64,000 bases of DNA, taken from positions 14,286,001-14,350,000 of the forward strand of contig JAVTVX010000035.1 of the NCBI GenBank assembly GCA_033439265.1, given 5' to 3'. The notes beneath the pieces are model-generated. The model was not told the origin of the DNA, made no database searches, and saw only the letters and a program-made list of their open reading frames with translations. The position numbers and the translations under genes are program-made. This document shows positions 12,856 to 24,824 of this stretch, one piece after another (the stretch's first letter is position 1; every line of letters starts with the position of its first letter). Source of the stretch: Dillenia suffruticosa (Eukaryota > Streptophyta > Magnoliopsida > Dilleniales > Dilleniaceae).

Positions 12856-13650
12856 TGTCACGTCCCGATCCTCGATCTGAGGCGTGAGTCATCACCCCGT
12901 ATGCTACCACCTCACGATATGTATACCGAGACAATGAAGGCTCTCATCAACACCTGTATAAAACCTGTTTTAAAATCTGTTTTTTCTCAAAATATCATTT
13001 CCCAAATAAAGAATATAAAATGCAAGATAATGCCCCAATACATAGTTATACAGCACATCTAAGAGCTTCAATTACATTACATAATATAATTACATTCACC
13101 TGATATAAATATATAATGGTCATTCTATAGACCTCAAATATATATACAGCATCATCAAATACATCAATCCATCATCATTAAATACAACACTGTGGAAGAA
13201 TGGTCGATACCATATTCAAGTCCGGGACTCCCAACAAAATCAAATGTGTCGATTCACTCGACACGTCTCTCTCTGTGCGAAATCTATAACTAAAATTAAG
13301 GAAAAGTGAGGAGTGAGTATCATGGGAAAATACTCAGTGAATGAGGGAATCGACAATATGTTCTCAATATAAGTGTAAGCATGGAGTGTCAAAATATATT
13401 TCAAACCATTATGATATCAAAACCAATTATGTCATGTCTAGAAACCTAGTGATCACATATCACACATAATAATAATATCAAATATGCATCCATTTACAAT
13501 ATCCAAAATCATATAGAGCTCTCCAATAAAATATTCCCTGCAGTGGTCTACCTCGACCAATAAAGGACGCATTGGGGGGTTTTTCATATGTAAGTATTTA
13601 AAATTAGCTCTCTACCTCAATGTTGGTCACAGGCCTTAGCAAGTGCTAGA

Positions 13651-13790
13651 CAGTGGTATAACACATGTCCTCCCCACATTTGGTTCAACCGGCTAGCACG
13701 TGTCTATACGTATATCCAACACTCAAATATAGTACCTCACTCGGAGCTATACTGTGGCGTAACACACGTCCTCCCCAAATTTGGTTCATC
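13651..13790. repeat. Direct repeat pair inside the G LTR
   Basis: Two copies of about 39 bp (13651-13689 and 13751-13790) share the core gtcctcccca and tttggttca, spaced about 100 bp apart. They look like an old internal duplication of the LTR. Confidence 0.7.
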
Positions 13791-15101
13791 TGAGCGCAAC
13801 TATACATATCACAATCACAATATTTATGGATACCGCAGGTCGAAGTGTATCAGAACGCACAAGGGGTGCCTCTACAAATGTTCTTCGTAGCTACGGAATC
13901 CATAAAAAAATATCATTATCTCATCATGTCATCCCATCACAAGTCGGCATCCAGCCTACATAGGTTCATCAAAACATTTCAAATACGTGTGTCAATACAT
14001 TTAATCAAATCATTTCAAATCAATATACCAATGCAACGGTAGTATAGAAAATATATCAAGTTATCAAATAATGGAACAATATCATTTCATTTCAAACCAT
14101 GGATGTATAGTTATTCAAATTCAATTATTTTGAGACACTACAATGAATCACAAAAGAACAATTATAAAATATAGTTCAAATCATCACATGCTATAAAACA
14201 TATAATTTGAAAAGCTATAAAATATGTGTTTGTTCAATCAAAAATATAATATCGAAATTCCACTCACTTATACGGGAGGTACATCACTCCCTAAAATGCT
14301 ATGCAACAAGCAAAAAAGGCTTCCCTCGTTCGATCACCAAGCAAAACACTACAATCTATATATAAACCATCTAACTCATCAGTCTCACATTATAACTCTT
14401 GTATACACAAAACATCCGCATGCAAAACATTTCCATTCTTTATATCCCAAGCTAACTACCAAACTAACACAACTTTTTACTTTACTTAATACACCTATAC
14501 TAACTATAAAACAATAATTTTTTAATATTTTTAGCGTAATTTTACTTCAATTACATAAAGACAAGAATTCATTCTGAGAATTTTTTTTTGACTGCAAAAT
14601 TTCAAATCTATGTAGTCTTGAAAAACAAGCTGTAACTTCCACCACAGCTATTCAAATCACTTGATTCTAATCCCACTTTAACGATAAGACATAGATCTAC
14701 AAATTTTATAACTAGAGCTCAGGTTGGTTCAGGTTAGAAGATACCTCAAAATTGAAATCAAATCTACGGCCAAAACAGGACAGAACATGGTATTTCACTG
14801 CAGAATATCTAACTTTGAAAAATTACAAAAAATCCAATTCTCTTCAAAATTCAACGAATCATATCTCAAGTTATAGAAGTCTATTTTCATATGCAGAAAA
14901 CCTCACTCAATTTGCATTTGTACAGAGAAAGAAATAACAGAAAGATTACAACCTGGTCGGTTTGCCCTGTTTTGCAGAAATCTAAAGTTTCAATATTTAT
15001 ATCAAATCTTTCATTCCTCATTCAATTTCAGACCACCAAACCTTATGTTCAACGTGATTTCTATGATGATTAAGAACTTAAAAACATGGACTTAGAATAT
15101 A

Positions 15102-15106
15102 CTTTG
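15102..15106. repeat. Target-site duplication of C, left copy (ctttg)
   Basis: The 5 bp ctttg directly precede the C 5' LTR. The same 5 bp follow the C 3' LTR at 52603-52607, so the two ends, 37.5 kb apart, belong to one insertion. Confidence 0.9.
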
Positions 15107-15549
15107 TGTTGAAATGAAGCATAATTAGGCTTCATAGCTAGTTGATGCTAGGATCAAGTCTACAAACCTAATTCAATGGGTATTTCAATAGGTCTGGCCC
15201 GCGGGATTCGGGCTGGGCCCTTAGGGCCCAGCCCGAGCTAGCAAATGGGGCCCCAAATGGGCCCCCAGCAGGCTGAGGAACTAGCCGTTGGAGGTCCCAA
15301 CGGCTAGTTCCCATTCTAGCCGTTGGAGGTCCAACGGCTAGTAGAGAAGGAGAGGGCTTTATGCCCTCTCCACTCTCTCTTTTCTCTCAAATCTCTCCCC
15401 TCTCCATCCTCTATAAATAGGGCAGCATGTTGCCCTCTCAAAGCATGAAAAAAATGCCTTCAACCTCTTGTATGCTCTCTTTGAAACATCAATAAAGTAC
15501 TTGAAGTTCTTATTCATTTCTCATTGCTTGCTTCTTTGGAATTTCATCA
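15107..15549 (+). repeat. C 5' LTR
   Basis: 443 bp, from TGTTGAAATG to TTTCATCA. U3 contains a GC-rich inverted repeat (cgggctgggccc and its complement, about 15203-15230) and four YCYAACGGYYA motifs. TATA box at 15412-15419; a caataaa signal near 15490. Confidence 0.95.
15282..15419 (+). promoter_or_regulatory. C LTR promoter: four MSA-type motifs and TATA
   Basis: Exact matches to YCYAACGGYYA (the plant mitosis-specific activator consensus bound by three-repeat MYB proteins) lie at 15282-15292 (-), 15296-15306 (+), 15317-15327 (-) and 15330-15340 (+), as two head-to-head pairs in 59 bp. The TATA box tataaata follows at 15412-15419. TGGGCC/GGCCCA (site II, TCP-type) motifs lie just upstream. 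Cell-cycle control is inferred, not shown. Confidence 0.6.
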
Positions 15550-17403
15550 TGGTATCAGAGCAGGCATTCATTCCTTCCTCATCTAATCTTGGTAATCCAC
15601 CACCACAAATTAGCACCTCAATGTTCACTTCCACTCTTTTAGATGCTTCAAATTACAACGCATGGCAAGACACCATCAAGAGGTCTCTAAACTTTTTCAA
15701 TCTCGAAAACCACATATTTGAAGACCCTCTTGATGATGCTGATCCGTCTTACAAAGCATGGAAAAAGAGAGATGATCAAGTGGTGGTGCTCTTACAAATG
15801 TCTTTAGACAAAACCCACAAAGCAATGGTCACTTGTATTCCCAATGCCAAATCTTTGTGGGATCAAATGCATGCTCTTTATGCTCAAGAAACCAACACCG
15901 GTAGAGTATTCGAATTGAAAAAGAAAATCTTCTACATTCAAAAAGGAGGAAAGACCCTACCCGAATATTTTGGGGAATATAGGGATCTTTGGAATGAGCT
16001 TAATGTTTTGAGACCTCCAACCTCAAATCTCAAAACCATCCTTCAAAGGAATGATGAAGACATGACCTTTGGTCTCCTAATGGGTCTTGGAGAAGAGTAT
16101 GCACCTATTCGTCAAGAAATTCTTAGAATGAAGATTTTTCCTTCATTCCAAGAAGTTCAATTCATGGTGCAAAGAGCTGAAACAAGCATGAAGCTTGAAG
16201 AATCATCCAAGCCCAAAACCGAAGCTCAAGCATTCAAATCTGTCCAAGAAGAGCATCCAGCCAACAAAGCTCAAAATTTCACCAAAAGAGATTTTTGCTC
16301 CCATTGTAAGAAACCTGGTCATAGAAAGGAGAAATGTTGGCATCTCCATCCCCATTTGCGGCCAAAATACAACAAAAGGGAAGGTGACCAAATGGCAAAT
16401 GTCCAACATGTTTCTCAAGTTGCTGCCCTAGAAAGCAAAATGGAGGAAATGCAAAAGGAGATGAAAAAGCTCGTTGGCCAGATTACTTTGCATTCTGGTA
16501 ATCTCTTAAATACATCTCATTCATGGCTTATTGATTCTGGTTGTGATAATCATATGGTTAAAGATAAGAGCAAAATTAAAAGACTCATTCCTCTCACTGA
16601 TTCTAGGATTGTTAAGGTAGCTAATGGTGAGAAACTAAGAGTTGACCATCTAGGTGAAATTGAGTTATTTGGCAAGAAAACTAAAGCTCTATATGTGCCT
16701 AAATTTAATTCTAATCTTTTATCCATTGGAAAGATAACCAAAGAACAAAATTGCAAAGTTACATTTGATCCTAATGAAGTTGTTTTTCAGGACCTCAAAA
16801 CGAATCATTTGATTGGCAAGGGGTCCAGGAGGCACAACCTATACTACTTGGATCAAGAAAACCGAGCTTTTGCTGCCCAAAGTCAAATGCATTCATTATG
16901 GCATGCTCGTCTAGGTCATCTAGGGGACTTAGCTTTGAAACGTCTATTTTCAAATCTAGTAGTAGAAAATAGGCATTGCAAAGCTTGTGTTCTTGGAAAA
17001 CAAACTAGAGTGTATTATCCCATTTCAAATACTATATATGAGAATGCATTTGAACTTGTTCATTCTAAAGTTTGGACCTCACCCATAGCATCTCATAATG
17101 GTTTTAAATACTTTGTGACATTTATTGATCACAAAACTAGATATACTTGGGTATACCTATTGGTAACCAAATCTGAGGTTTTTGAAGCCCTTAAGAGCTA
17201 TTATAGATATATCACAGAACAATTCAATGCCAACATCAAAATCATTAGGTCTGACCATGGGGGGGAGTATACTAGTCATTCATTTGAAAACTTCTTAGAT
17301 GAAAAGGGGATCATGCACCAAAAATCATGTGTCTACACTCCACAACAAAATGGAGTTGCGGAAAGGAAAAATAGGCACTTGTTAGAAACAGCTAGGGCCA
17401 TGA
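15549..17403 (+). pseudogene. C gag-pol, first segment (Gag to integrase core)
   Basis: The start ATG straddles the LTR/primer-site junction. Copia Gag with the knuckle CSHCKKPGHRKEKC near residue 250 of the polyprotein; a heptad-like segment (VAALESKMEEMQKEMKKL) after it; protease motif LIDSGCDNHMV; pre-integrase WHARLGHL; integrase core with RSDHGGEY and GVAERKNRH. The segment is open up to where the D2 LTR interrupts it, and the C coding sequence resumes at 38907. The combined gene is dead because of the nested insertions. Confidence 0.9.
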
Positions 17404-17859
17404 TGTTGAGATTTCAAGCTATCAAGCAACTAGGATTGAATGAAAACTTAAAGATCTTTATTTGAAGAGAGAGTGCACAATGAGAGCATTGTTTTTTCAT
17501 GGATAGAACATCCCATACAAGCTCCTATTTATAGAGATTATTACATGAGAAAGAGAGGGAAAAAGACCCCAAACATTCAAGGATCCGTTGGGGAACATTG
17601 GGGACAGATTTCTGTCCCCAAAATCACTGTATAACAGCCATTTTTATGGCTGTTATACAGTGCAACGGCTAGTTCAAAAGAACTAGCCGTTTTGCCCTTT
17701 TTAGGGCCCATTTTGGGCTTCTTTTAGGGGCTTAACAATGCCCTTTTTGAGGACTAAAAAACTCATAAGGAACGGGCCAAATACATCTCATGGATGGGCT
17801 TAAACTTGGCTTGAAATGGGGCCTATGCTAACTACACTTAATTCTCTTTTATTTCAACA
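17404..17859 (-). repeat. D2 3' LTR
   Basis: 456 bp with termini TGTTGAGATTTC/TTTATTTCAACA on the plus strand. It is followed at 17860-17868 by the complement of the polypurine tract (ctccccctc). Confidence 0.95.
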
Positions 17860-19306
17860 CTCCCCCTCAAGTTGGGTGTGTATGTATCTAAAACACCTAA
17901 CTTGACCAGGTTTTTTTGAATATGATTGGCGGTCCCAGGCTTGGTGAGGATGTCGGCAATTTGATCATCGCTTTTAGTGAATCTTGGAGTGATGAGCTTC
18001 TCCTCAACCTTTTGCCTCACAAAGTGACAATCCACCTCAATGTGCTTTGTCCTTTCATGAAAAACCGGGTTTGAGGCGATGTGAATGGCTGATTGGTTAT
18101 CACAGTGTAGGGAGATTGGAGTAGGGACTATGAACCCTAATTCTTCAATCAAGGCTTTCAACCACACGACTTCACTTGTAGCGGTTGCCATTGCTCTATA
18201 TTCCGCTTCCGCACTTGATCTTGATACCACATGCTGTTTTTTGCTTTTCCAAGCAACAAGATTCCCTCCAACAAACATGCAATACCCTGAGGTCGATCTC
18301 CTATCTTCTGAATCACCTGCCCAATCTGCATCACAGAACCCTATGATTTGAGAAGATTCGTTCTTCTTCATTTGAATTCCCATTCCTGGAGTTCCCTTTA
18401 GGTAGAGAAGAATTCTTTCAATGGCCCTCCAATGCTTCTTCTTGGGTTGATGCATGTGCTGGCTAACTTGCCCAACGGCATAAGAGATGTCCGGTCTAGT
18501 GATGGTTAGGTAGATCAATCTTCCAACAAGTCTTTGATATCGTTGCTTATCTTCATAAATCTCCTCATCATCTTTGTGACTTAAGGATGTGCTTACCGGA
18601 CTACAAGCTGGTTTGGCACCTAGTTTTCCCGTCTCCTGCAAAAGGTCAAGAGCATACTTTCTTTGTGATAGAACAAGTCCATTGGAACAATAGGCAAGTT
18701 CTATCCCTAGGAAGTATTTTAGTTTCCCTAGATCCTTGATGTCAAACTTAGTTTGAAGAAAAGTTCTAACTTTGTTAATGTGATTCATATCATTTCCTGT
18801 TATAATTATATCATCTACATAAACAAGAATGATAATGGTATTTTCTCCTAGGTTCTTAACAAATAAGGATGAATCACTAACGCATTTCTTAAAACCATGT
18901 TCAAGGAGAGTAGTGCTAAGTTTTCCATACCATGCTCTAGGTGATTGCTTGAGGCCATATATTGCCTTCTTTAGTTTGCAAACTTTGTTGTCACGATGGG
19001 AGAAACCAGGGGGCACTTCCATGTACACCTCTTCTTCCAGATCTCCTTGTAAAAAGGCGTTTGCAACATCCATTTGAAATAATGGCCATGAGTGATTTAT
19101 AGCAAGAGAGAGAAGGACACGGATGGTGTTCATCTTGGCCACGGGTGCAAACGTTTCCTTGTAATCTATGCCATATGATTGGGTGAAGCCCTTGGCCACC
19201 AATCTTGCCTTGAATCTATCTATGCTTCCATCACTCTTGTGTTTGATCTTGAATATCCATTTGCATTCCACAGCCCTTTTTCCTTTTGGTAGAGATGTCA
19301 CTTCCC
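17860..19306 (-). pseudogene. D2 pol, 3' segment (RT and RNase H)
   Basis: Minus-strand coding from the conserved CKWIFKIKHKSDGS block through reverse transcriptase (YVDDIIITGND near 18810) to RNase H (FCDADWAGD, AEAEYRAMA, HCDNQSAIH), ending NLRGSVE within the LTR. It is nearly identical to the matching part of D1. It is cut at 19306 by the B1 5' LTR; the 5' part lies at 35733-38446. Confidence 0.9.
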
Positions 19307-19793
19307 TGTTGAAATAAAGGACAATTAGGGTTAATGTCCTAAGGGAATGAAGTCTAAATGTATAGTTTTAATTTGTGTAGATTTTTCATTCTCATTGTAA
19401 TCCCTTTAAGGTTTCTAAGTTGGGCCCTAAATGGGCCTTGCCCGGATTGTTCGGGCTGGGCCCTTCGGGCCCAGCCCGGGCCAGCAAATGGGGGACCATC
19501 AGGTCCCCCAACGGCTAGCAAAAAACAGCCGTTGGGGCTGTCCCCAACGGCTAGTAAAACTAGCCGTTGGGGACAGCCCCAACGGCCATAATTGGAGAGG
19601 GCACAATGCCCTCTCCTCTCTCTCTTTTCTAATCTCCTTGCCCCTCTTCTTGTTTTCTATAAATAGGGCTTATATGTTTCTTTGGAAGGTATGAAAAACA
19701 TGCCTTCATTGCATGTAAACTCTCTTTGAATTCTCAATTAAATTCTTGAAGTTTCTTTATTCATTCTTAGCTTGCTATATTTAAATTTCAACA
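19307..19793 (+). repeat. B1 5' LTR (long variant)
   Basis: 487 bp, 35 bp longer than the 452-bp B LTRs elsewhere in the window. The extra sequence lies in U3 and adds AACGG motifs. Primer-binding site at 19794-19805. Confidence 0.93.
19507..19665 (+). promoter_or_regulatory. B1 LTR promoter: MSA-type cluster and TATA
   Basis: Exact YCYAACGGYYA matches at 19507-19517 (+), 19543-19553 (+), 19561-19571 (-) and 19578-19588 (+), plus a one-mismatch copy at 19526-19536 (-). TATA box at 19658-19665. The 452-bp B LTR at 25597 keeps two exact matches (25797-25807 and 25833-25843) and one near match (25816-25826), so motif number varies within the family. Confidence 0.6.
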
Positions 19794-19942
19794 TGGTATC
19801 AGAGCCATCTTCGATACCTTCATCTTCCGGTGTTGGTAATCCTCCACCACAAATTAGTACTTCCATGTTTACTTCCATTCTCTTAGATTCATCAAATTAC
19901 AATGCTTGGCAAGACACCATCAAGAGATCCTTGAACTTTTTC
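19793..19942 (+). pseudogene. B1 gag start, cut by C'1
   Basis: 150 bp of B Gag beginning MVSEPSSIPSS, nearly identical to the start of the B copy at 26048. It is interrupted at 19942 by the C'1 LTR. The remainder of this B1 gag is not found to the right of C'1/C'2. Confidence 0.88.
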
Positions 19943-20383
19943 TGTTGAATTTCTACGGAAGCAAGCAATGAGTAATAAAAAGGATTTCAAAGATTTTGTT
20001 GATATTTCAAGGAAATTATACAAGTGGTTGAAGGCATTTTTTCATGCTTTGAGAGGGCAACATGCTGCCCTATTTATAGAGGATGGAGAGGGGAGAAGAT
20101 TGAGAGAAAAGAGAGAGTGGAGAGGGCATAAAGCCCTCTCCTTCTCTACTAGCCGTTGGACCTCCAACGGCTAGAATGGGAACTAGCCGTTGGGACCTCC
20201 AACGGCTAGATTCCCAGCCTGCTGGGGGCCCATTTGGGGCCCCATTTGCTGTCTCGGGCTGGGCCCTACGGGCCCAGCCCGAATCCCGCGGGCCAGACCC
20301 ATTGAAATACCCATTGAATTAGGTTTGTACACTTGATCCTAGCATCAACTAGCTATGAAGCCTAATTTTGCTTCATTTCAACA
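19943..20383 (-). repeat. C'1 3' LTR
   Basis: 441 bp, plus-strand termini TGTTGAATTTCT and CATTTCAACA. The U3 half is close to C; the R-U5 half (plus-strand left side) is distinct from C. YCYAACGGYYA pairs are present near 20151-20207. Confidence 0.93.
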
Positions 20384-23300
20384 CTCCCCCTCAAGTTGGG
20401 TGTATATATGTCTATGACACCCAACTTGCCCATATTCTTGAGGATGTGCTTTGTGGTTCCCGGCTTGGTGAAGATGTCAGCTACTTGATGATCACTCCTT
20501 GTGAAACTTGGTGAGATGAGCTTATCTTCAATCTTTTGCCTCACAAAGTGGCAATCTACCTCAATATGTTTTGTTCTTTCATGAAAAACCGGATTTGAGG
20601 CTATGTGAATTGCTGATTGATTGTCACAATGGAGTTGGATCGGAGTTGAAACTATGAACCCTATCTCCTCAATTAGAGCTTTCAACCAAACTATCTCACT
20701 TGTTGCGGCTGCCATAGCTCTATATTCCGCTTCAGCACTTGATCTTGATACAACATGTTGTTTTTTGCTTTTCCAAGCTACTAAATTTCCTCCAACGAAC
20801 ATGCAATATCCCGTGGTTGATCTTCTATCTTCTGAATTTCCAGCCCAATCTGCATCACAATACCCTATGATTTGAGAGCTGTAATTTTTCTTCATCCAAA
20901 TTCCCATGCCGGGTGTGCCCTTCAAGTAGTGAAGAATTCTTTCAGAGGCTCTCCAATGCTTTCTTTTTGGCTTGTGCATATGCTGGCTAACTTGACCCAC
21001 AGCAAAGGAGATATCGGGTCTTGTTATGGTGAGATAGATTAATCTCCCTACAAGCCTTTGATATCTTTGTTCATCCTCAAACTCTTCATCATCATCTTGA
21101 AGACCACCAGAAGTGCTGATTGGACTACATGCAGGCTTTGCACCTAACTTCCCGGTTTCCTGCAAAAGATCAAGCACATACTTTCTTTGTGATAGAACAA
21201 GCCCATTTGGACAATAGGCAAGTTCTATTCCTAGAAAGTACTTTAGTTTCCCTAAGTCTTTGATATCAAACTTAGTTTGGAGAAATTTTCTAACTTGATT
21301 GATTAGATTTAAGTCATTTCCGGTTATGATTATATCATCTACATAAACTAAAACTATAATGATTTTTCCATTTTGTTTCTTAACAAAGAGGGATGAATCA
21401 CTATTGCATTTCTTAAAATCATGATCAAGAAGAGTAGAGCTAAGTTTGGCATACCAAGCTCGAGGGGATTGTTTGAGGCCATAGATGGCTTTCTTTAACT
21501 TGCAAACTTTGTTGTCTTGATGAGAGAATCCCGGAGGAACCTCCATATATACTTCTTCTTCTAAGTCTCCTTGAAGAAAAGCATTTGCAACATCCATTTG
21601 GAATAAGGGCAAAGAATGATTGACAGCAAGAGATAGAAGAACTCGAATGGTGTTCATTTTTGCTACAAGTGCAAATGTCTCCTTGTAGTCTATCCCATAA
21701 GCTTGAGTGAAACCTTTGGCAACTAATCTTGCTTTATATTTATCAAGACTTCCATCACTCTTGTGCTTGATTTTGTAGATCCATTTGCACCCTACGGCTT
21801 TCTTTCCTATTGGTAGAGATGTTATTTCCCATGTTCCATTCTTGGCTAATGCTTCTAATTCATCCTTCATGGCTTGCACCCATTGAGGATGGTTTTTTGC
21901 TTCTTCAAAGGTTCTTGGTTCTTCATGTAGATCTATGTTTCGAATAAATCTTTGATGGCTGCAAGAGGTGTTAGCAATTGAATAATATTTAGAAATGGGA
22001 TAAGAAGTTACTTTGGAGTTATAAAAAACTCTTTTGTTGATCCAATTGGAGGGAGGAAGTCTAAGTCTTGTTGATCTACGAAGAGGAGGAGGTGGTTCTT
22101 CCATGATTTGTTCTTCTTGTTCAATGACCAGCTCTTGCTCAGAATCAACTCCCCCTTGTTCTTGAACGGTTTCTTGATCAGAATGAGATGGCGAGGGATC
22201 TTCTTGAGCTGAATCTTCATGAACATTCGGAGCTGGTTCTTGTTCAATATTTGGATGATTAATGGTTGGAAGAATAATGTTCCATAGATCTTGAGCTTCT
22301 CCTTCTCCAGCTTGATCTAGATCTTCCTTTCCTGTAAAATAGAATTCTCTTTCTACAAATATCACATCCTTGGATGTGTATAGTTTTTTGGTTAGTGGAT
22401 CATAACATTTATACCCCTTTTCAAATGTTGAGTATCCTAAGAACACACATTTTCTCCCCCTTTCCTCTAACTTGTTTCTGAAATTTTCCGGTACATGGAC
22501 ATAGCATAAGCATCCAAAGACTCTAAGATGGGAGATATTGGATTTTCTTCCTAAGAGTAGCTCTAATGGAGATTTTCCTCCTAAAACTTGAGTGGGCATA
22601 AGATTAATGAGATGGGCAGCGGTTTTTATTGCCTCACTCCAAAACCTTTTAGGCATGTTGGAATGGAACATCATAGCCCTAGCCGTTTCTAGTAAATGCC
22701 TATTTTTCCTTTCGGCAACTCCATTTTGTTGTGGAGTGTAAACACATGACTTTTGGTGAATAATCCCTTTTTCGTCTAGGAAGTTTTCAAATGCATGACT
22801 AATGTACTCTCCCCCATGATCAGACCTAATGATTTTAATGTTGGCGTTGAATTGTTTGGTCACATATCTATAATAACTCTTAAGGGCTTCAAAAACCTCA
22901 GATTTAGTTACCAATAGGTAAACCCAAGTATATCTAGTTTTGGAAATAGGCGTTTCAAAGCTAAGTTCCCAAGATGACCCAAACGAGCATGCCATAATGA
23001 ATGCATTTGATTTTGTGCAGCAAAGGCTTGATTTTCTTGATCCAAGTAGTATAGGTTGTGCCTCCTAGACCCCTTGCCAATCAAGTGATTCGTTTTGAGG
23101 TCCTGAAATACAACTTCATTAGGATCAAAAGTGACTTTACAATTTTGTTCTTTAGTTATTTTTCCAATGGACAGAAGGTTAGAATTGAACTTAGGCACAT
23201 ATAAAGCTTTAGTTTTCATGCCAAGTAATTCAACTTCTCCAAAATGATCAACCTTTAATTTTTCACCATTAGCCACTTTGACAATCTTATGGTCAGAAAG

Positions 23301-24350
23301 AGGAATAAGTTTCTTAATTTTGTTTATATCTTTGACCATATGATTGTCACAACCAGAATCAATAAGCCATGAATCAAAATGAGATGAGTTTAGAAGGTTA
23401 CTAGAATGTGAAGCAATCTGGCCAATAAGATTCCTCATCTCTTTTTGCATTTCTTCCATTTTATTTTCGAGAGCAGCAACTTGGGAGACATGCTGAGCAT
23501 TTGCCGTTTGAGCCACCTCCCTTTTGCTGTTCTTTGGCCGTAATTCAGGATGGAGAAACCAACATTTCTCCCTTTTATGGCCTGGTTTCTTGCAATGAGT
23601 GCATACGTCTCTTTTGCCAAAATATTGAGCTTTGTTGGCCGGGTGCTCCTCCTGGACAGATTTAAATGCTTGAGCTTCGGATTTGAGTTTAGTTGAATCC
23701 TCAAGCCTCATACTTGTTTCAGCTCTTTGCACCATGAATTGCACCTCTTGGAATGAAGGAAATATCTTCATTCTTAGAATTTCTTGACGAATAGGAGCAT
23801 ACTCTTCTCCAAGACCCATAAGAAGACCAAAGGTCATGTCTTCATCATTTCTTTGAAGAAGAATTTTAAGATTTGAAGTAGGAGGCCTCAAAAGATTGAG
23901 TTCATTCCATAGATCCCTATATTCCCCAAAGTATTCGGGTAGGGTTTTACCTCCTTTTTGAACCTTGAAGATCTTCTTTTTTAACTCAAAGATTCTGCCC
24001 GTGTTTGTTTCTTGGCCATATAAAGAGTGCATTTGATCCCACAAAGCCTTAGCATTTGGAATGCAAGTGACCATTGCTTTGTGGGTTTTGTCAAGAGACA
24101 TTTGTAGAAGAACCACCACTTGATCATCTCTTTTCTTCCATGCTTTGAATGAAGGCTCAGCATCATCAAGTGGATCTTCAAATATATGATTTTCGAGATT
24201 GAAGAAGTTTAAAGACCTTTTGATGGTGTCTTGCCAAGCATTGTAATTTGATGAATCCAAAAGAATGGAGGTGAACATAGAAGTGCTAATTTGTGGTGGT
24301 GGATCTCCAAGGCCGGAGGAAGAAGGGATATTAGCCCGCTCTGATACCAT
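20384..24350 (-). pseudogene. C'1 gag-pol, broken
   Basis: Minus-strand Gag with MVSERANIPSS at the LTR junction, knuckle CTHCKKPGHKREKC near 23600, protease motif LIDSGCDNHMV, pre-integrase WHARLGHLG, integrase core with RSDHGGEY and GVAERKNRH, an acidic linker followed by RRSTRLRLPPS, reverse transcriptase YVDDIIITGND near 21345, and RNase H ending NLRGSVEMKQN inside the LTR. About one or two breaks, so no single frame covers the whole polyprotein. Confidence 0.88.
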
Positions 24351-24824
24351 GTTGAATTTCTACGGAAGCAAGCAATGAGTAATAAAAAGGATTTCAAAGA
24401 TTTTGTTGATATTTCAAGGAAATTATACAAGTGGTTGAAGGCATTTTTTCATGCTTTGAGAGGGCAACATGCTGCCCTATTTATAGAGGATGGAGAGGGG
24501 AGAAGATTGAGAGAAAAGAGAGAGTGGAGAGGGCATAAAGCCCTCTCCTTCTCTACTAGCCGTTGGACCTCCAACGGCTAGAATGGGAACTAGCCGTTGG
24601 GACCTCCAACGGCTAGATTCCCAGCCTGCTGGGGGCCCATTTGGGCCCCCATTTGCTAGCTCGGGCTGGGTCCGAAGGGCCCAGCATGAATCCCGCGGGC
24701 TGGGTCCGAAGGGCCCAGCCCGAATCCCGCGGGCCAGACCTATTGAAATACCCATTGAATTAGGTTTTTACACTTGATCCTAGCATCAACTAGCTATGAA
24801 GTCTAATTATGCTTCATTTCAACA
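24350..24824 (-). repeat. Shared LTR: 5' LTR of C'1 and 3' LTR of C'2
   Basis: 475 bp. On its left it adjoins the C'1 primer-binding site; on its right (24825-24833) it adjoins the polypurine tract complement of a second C' internal region. Its left part matches the C'1 3' LTR closely, while its right (U3) part differs at several positions and has a duplicated GC-rich block, as expected if two C' LTRs recombined here. Confidence 0.85.

Larger units (their letters stand above)
12856..15106 (-). repeat. G 5' LTR, inner part
   Basis: On the minus strand this part ends in GGGACGTGACA, a typical chromovirus LTR terminus (plus strand TGTCACGTCCC at 12856). It runs without a break to the ctttg duplication at 15102-15106, where copia C is inserted, and continues from 52608. 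Small ORFs here are short and lack recognisable motifs. I see no gene. Confidence 0.72.
19943..24824 (-). mobile_element. Ty1/copia element C'1 inserted in B1
   Basis: Minus-strand copy with LTRs at 19943-20383 and 24350-24824, a primer-binding site (complement gctctgatacca at 24338-24349) and a polypurine tract (complement at 20384-20392). It is preceded by ttttc (19938-19942); no matching duplication follows 24824, because another C' internal region begins directly there. The coding region is broken, with about one or two breaks. C' has the U3 of family C but a different U5. Confidence 0.9.

Noticed and set aside
12838-15073. Several 60-100-codon ORFs in the AT-rich region
   Set aside because: They lie inside the G LTR, overlap each other in different frames, are low in complexity and contain no motif.
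17860-17880. The recurring ctccccctcaagttgggtg block as a possible regulatory or satellite repeat
   Set aside because: It is the complement of the polypurine tract and the last codons of pol (NLRGS) next to each 3' LTR.
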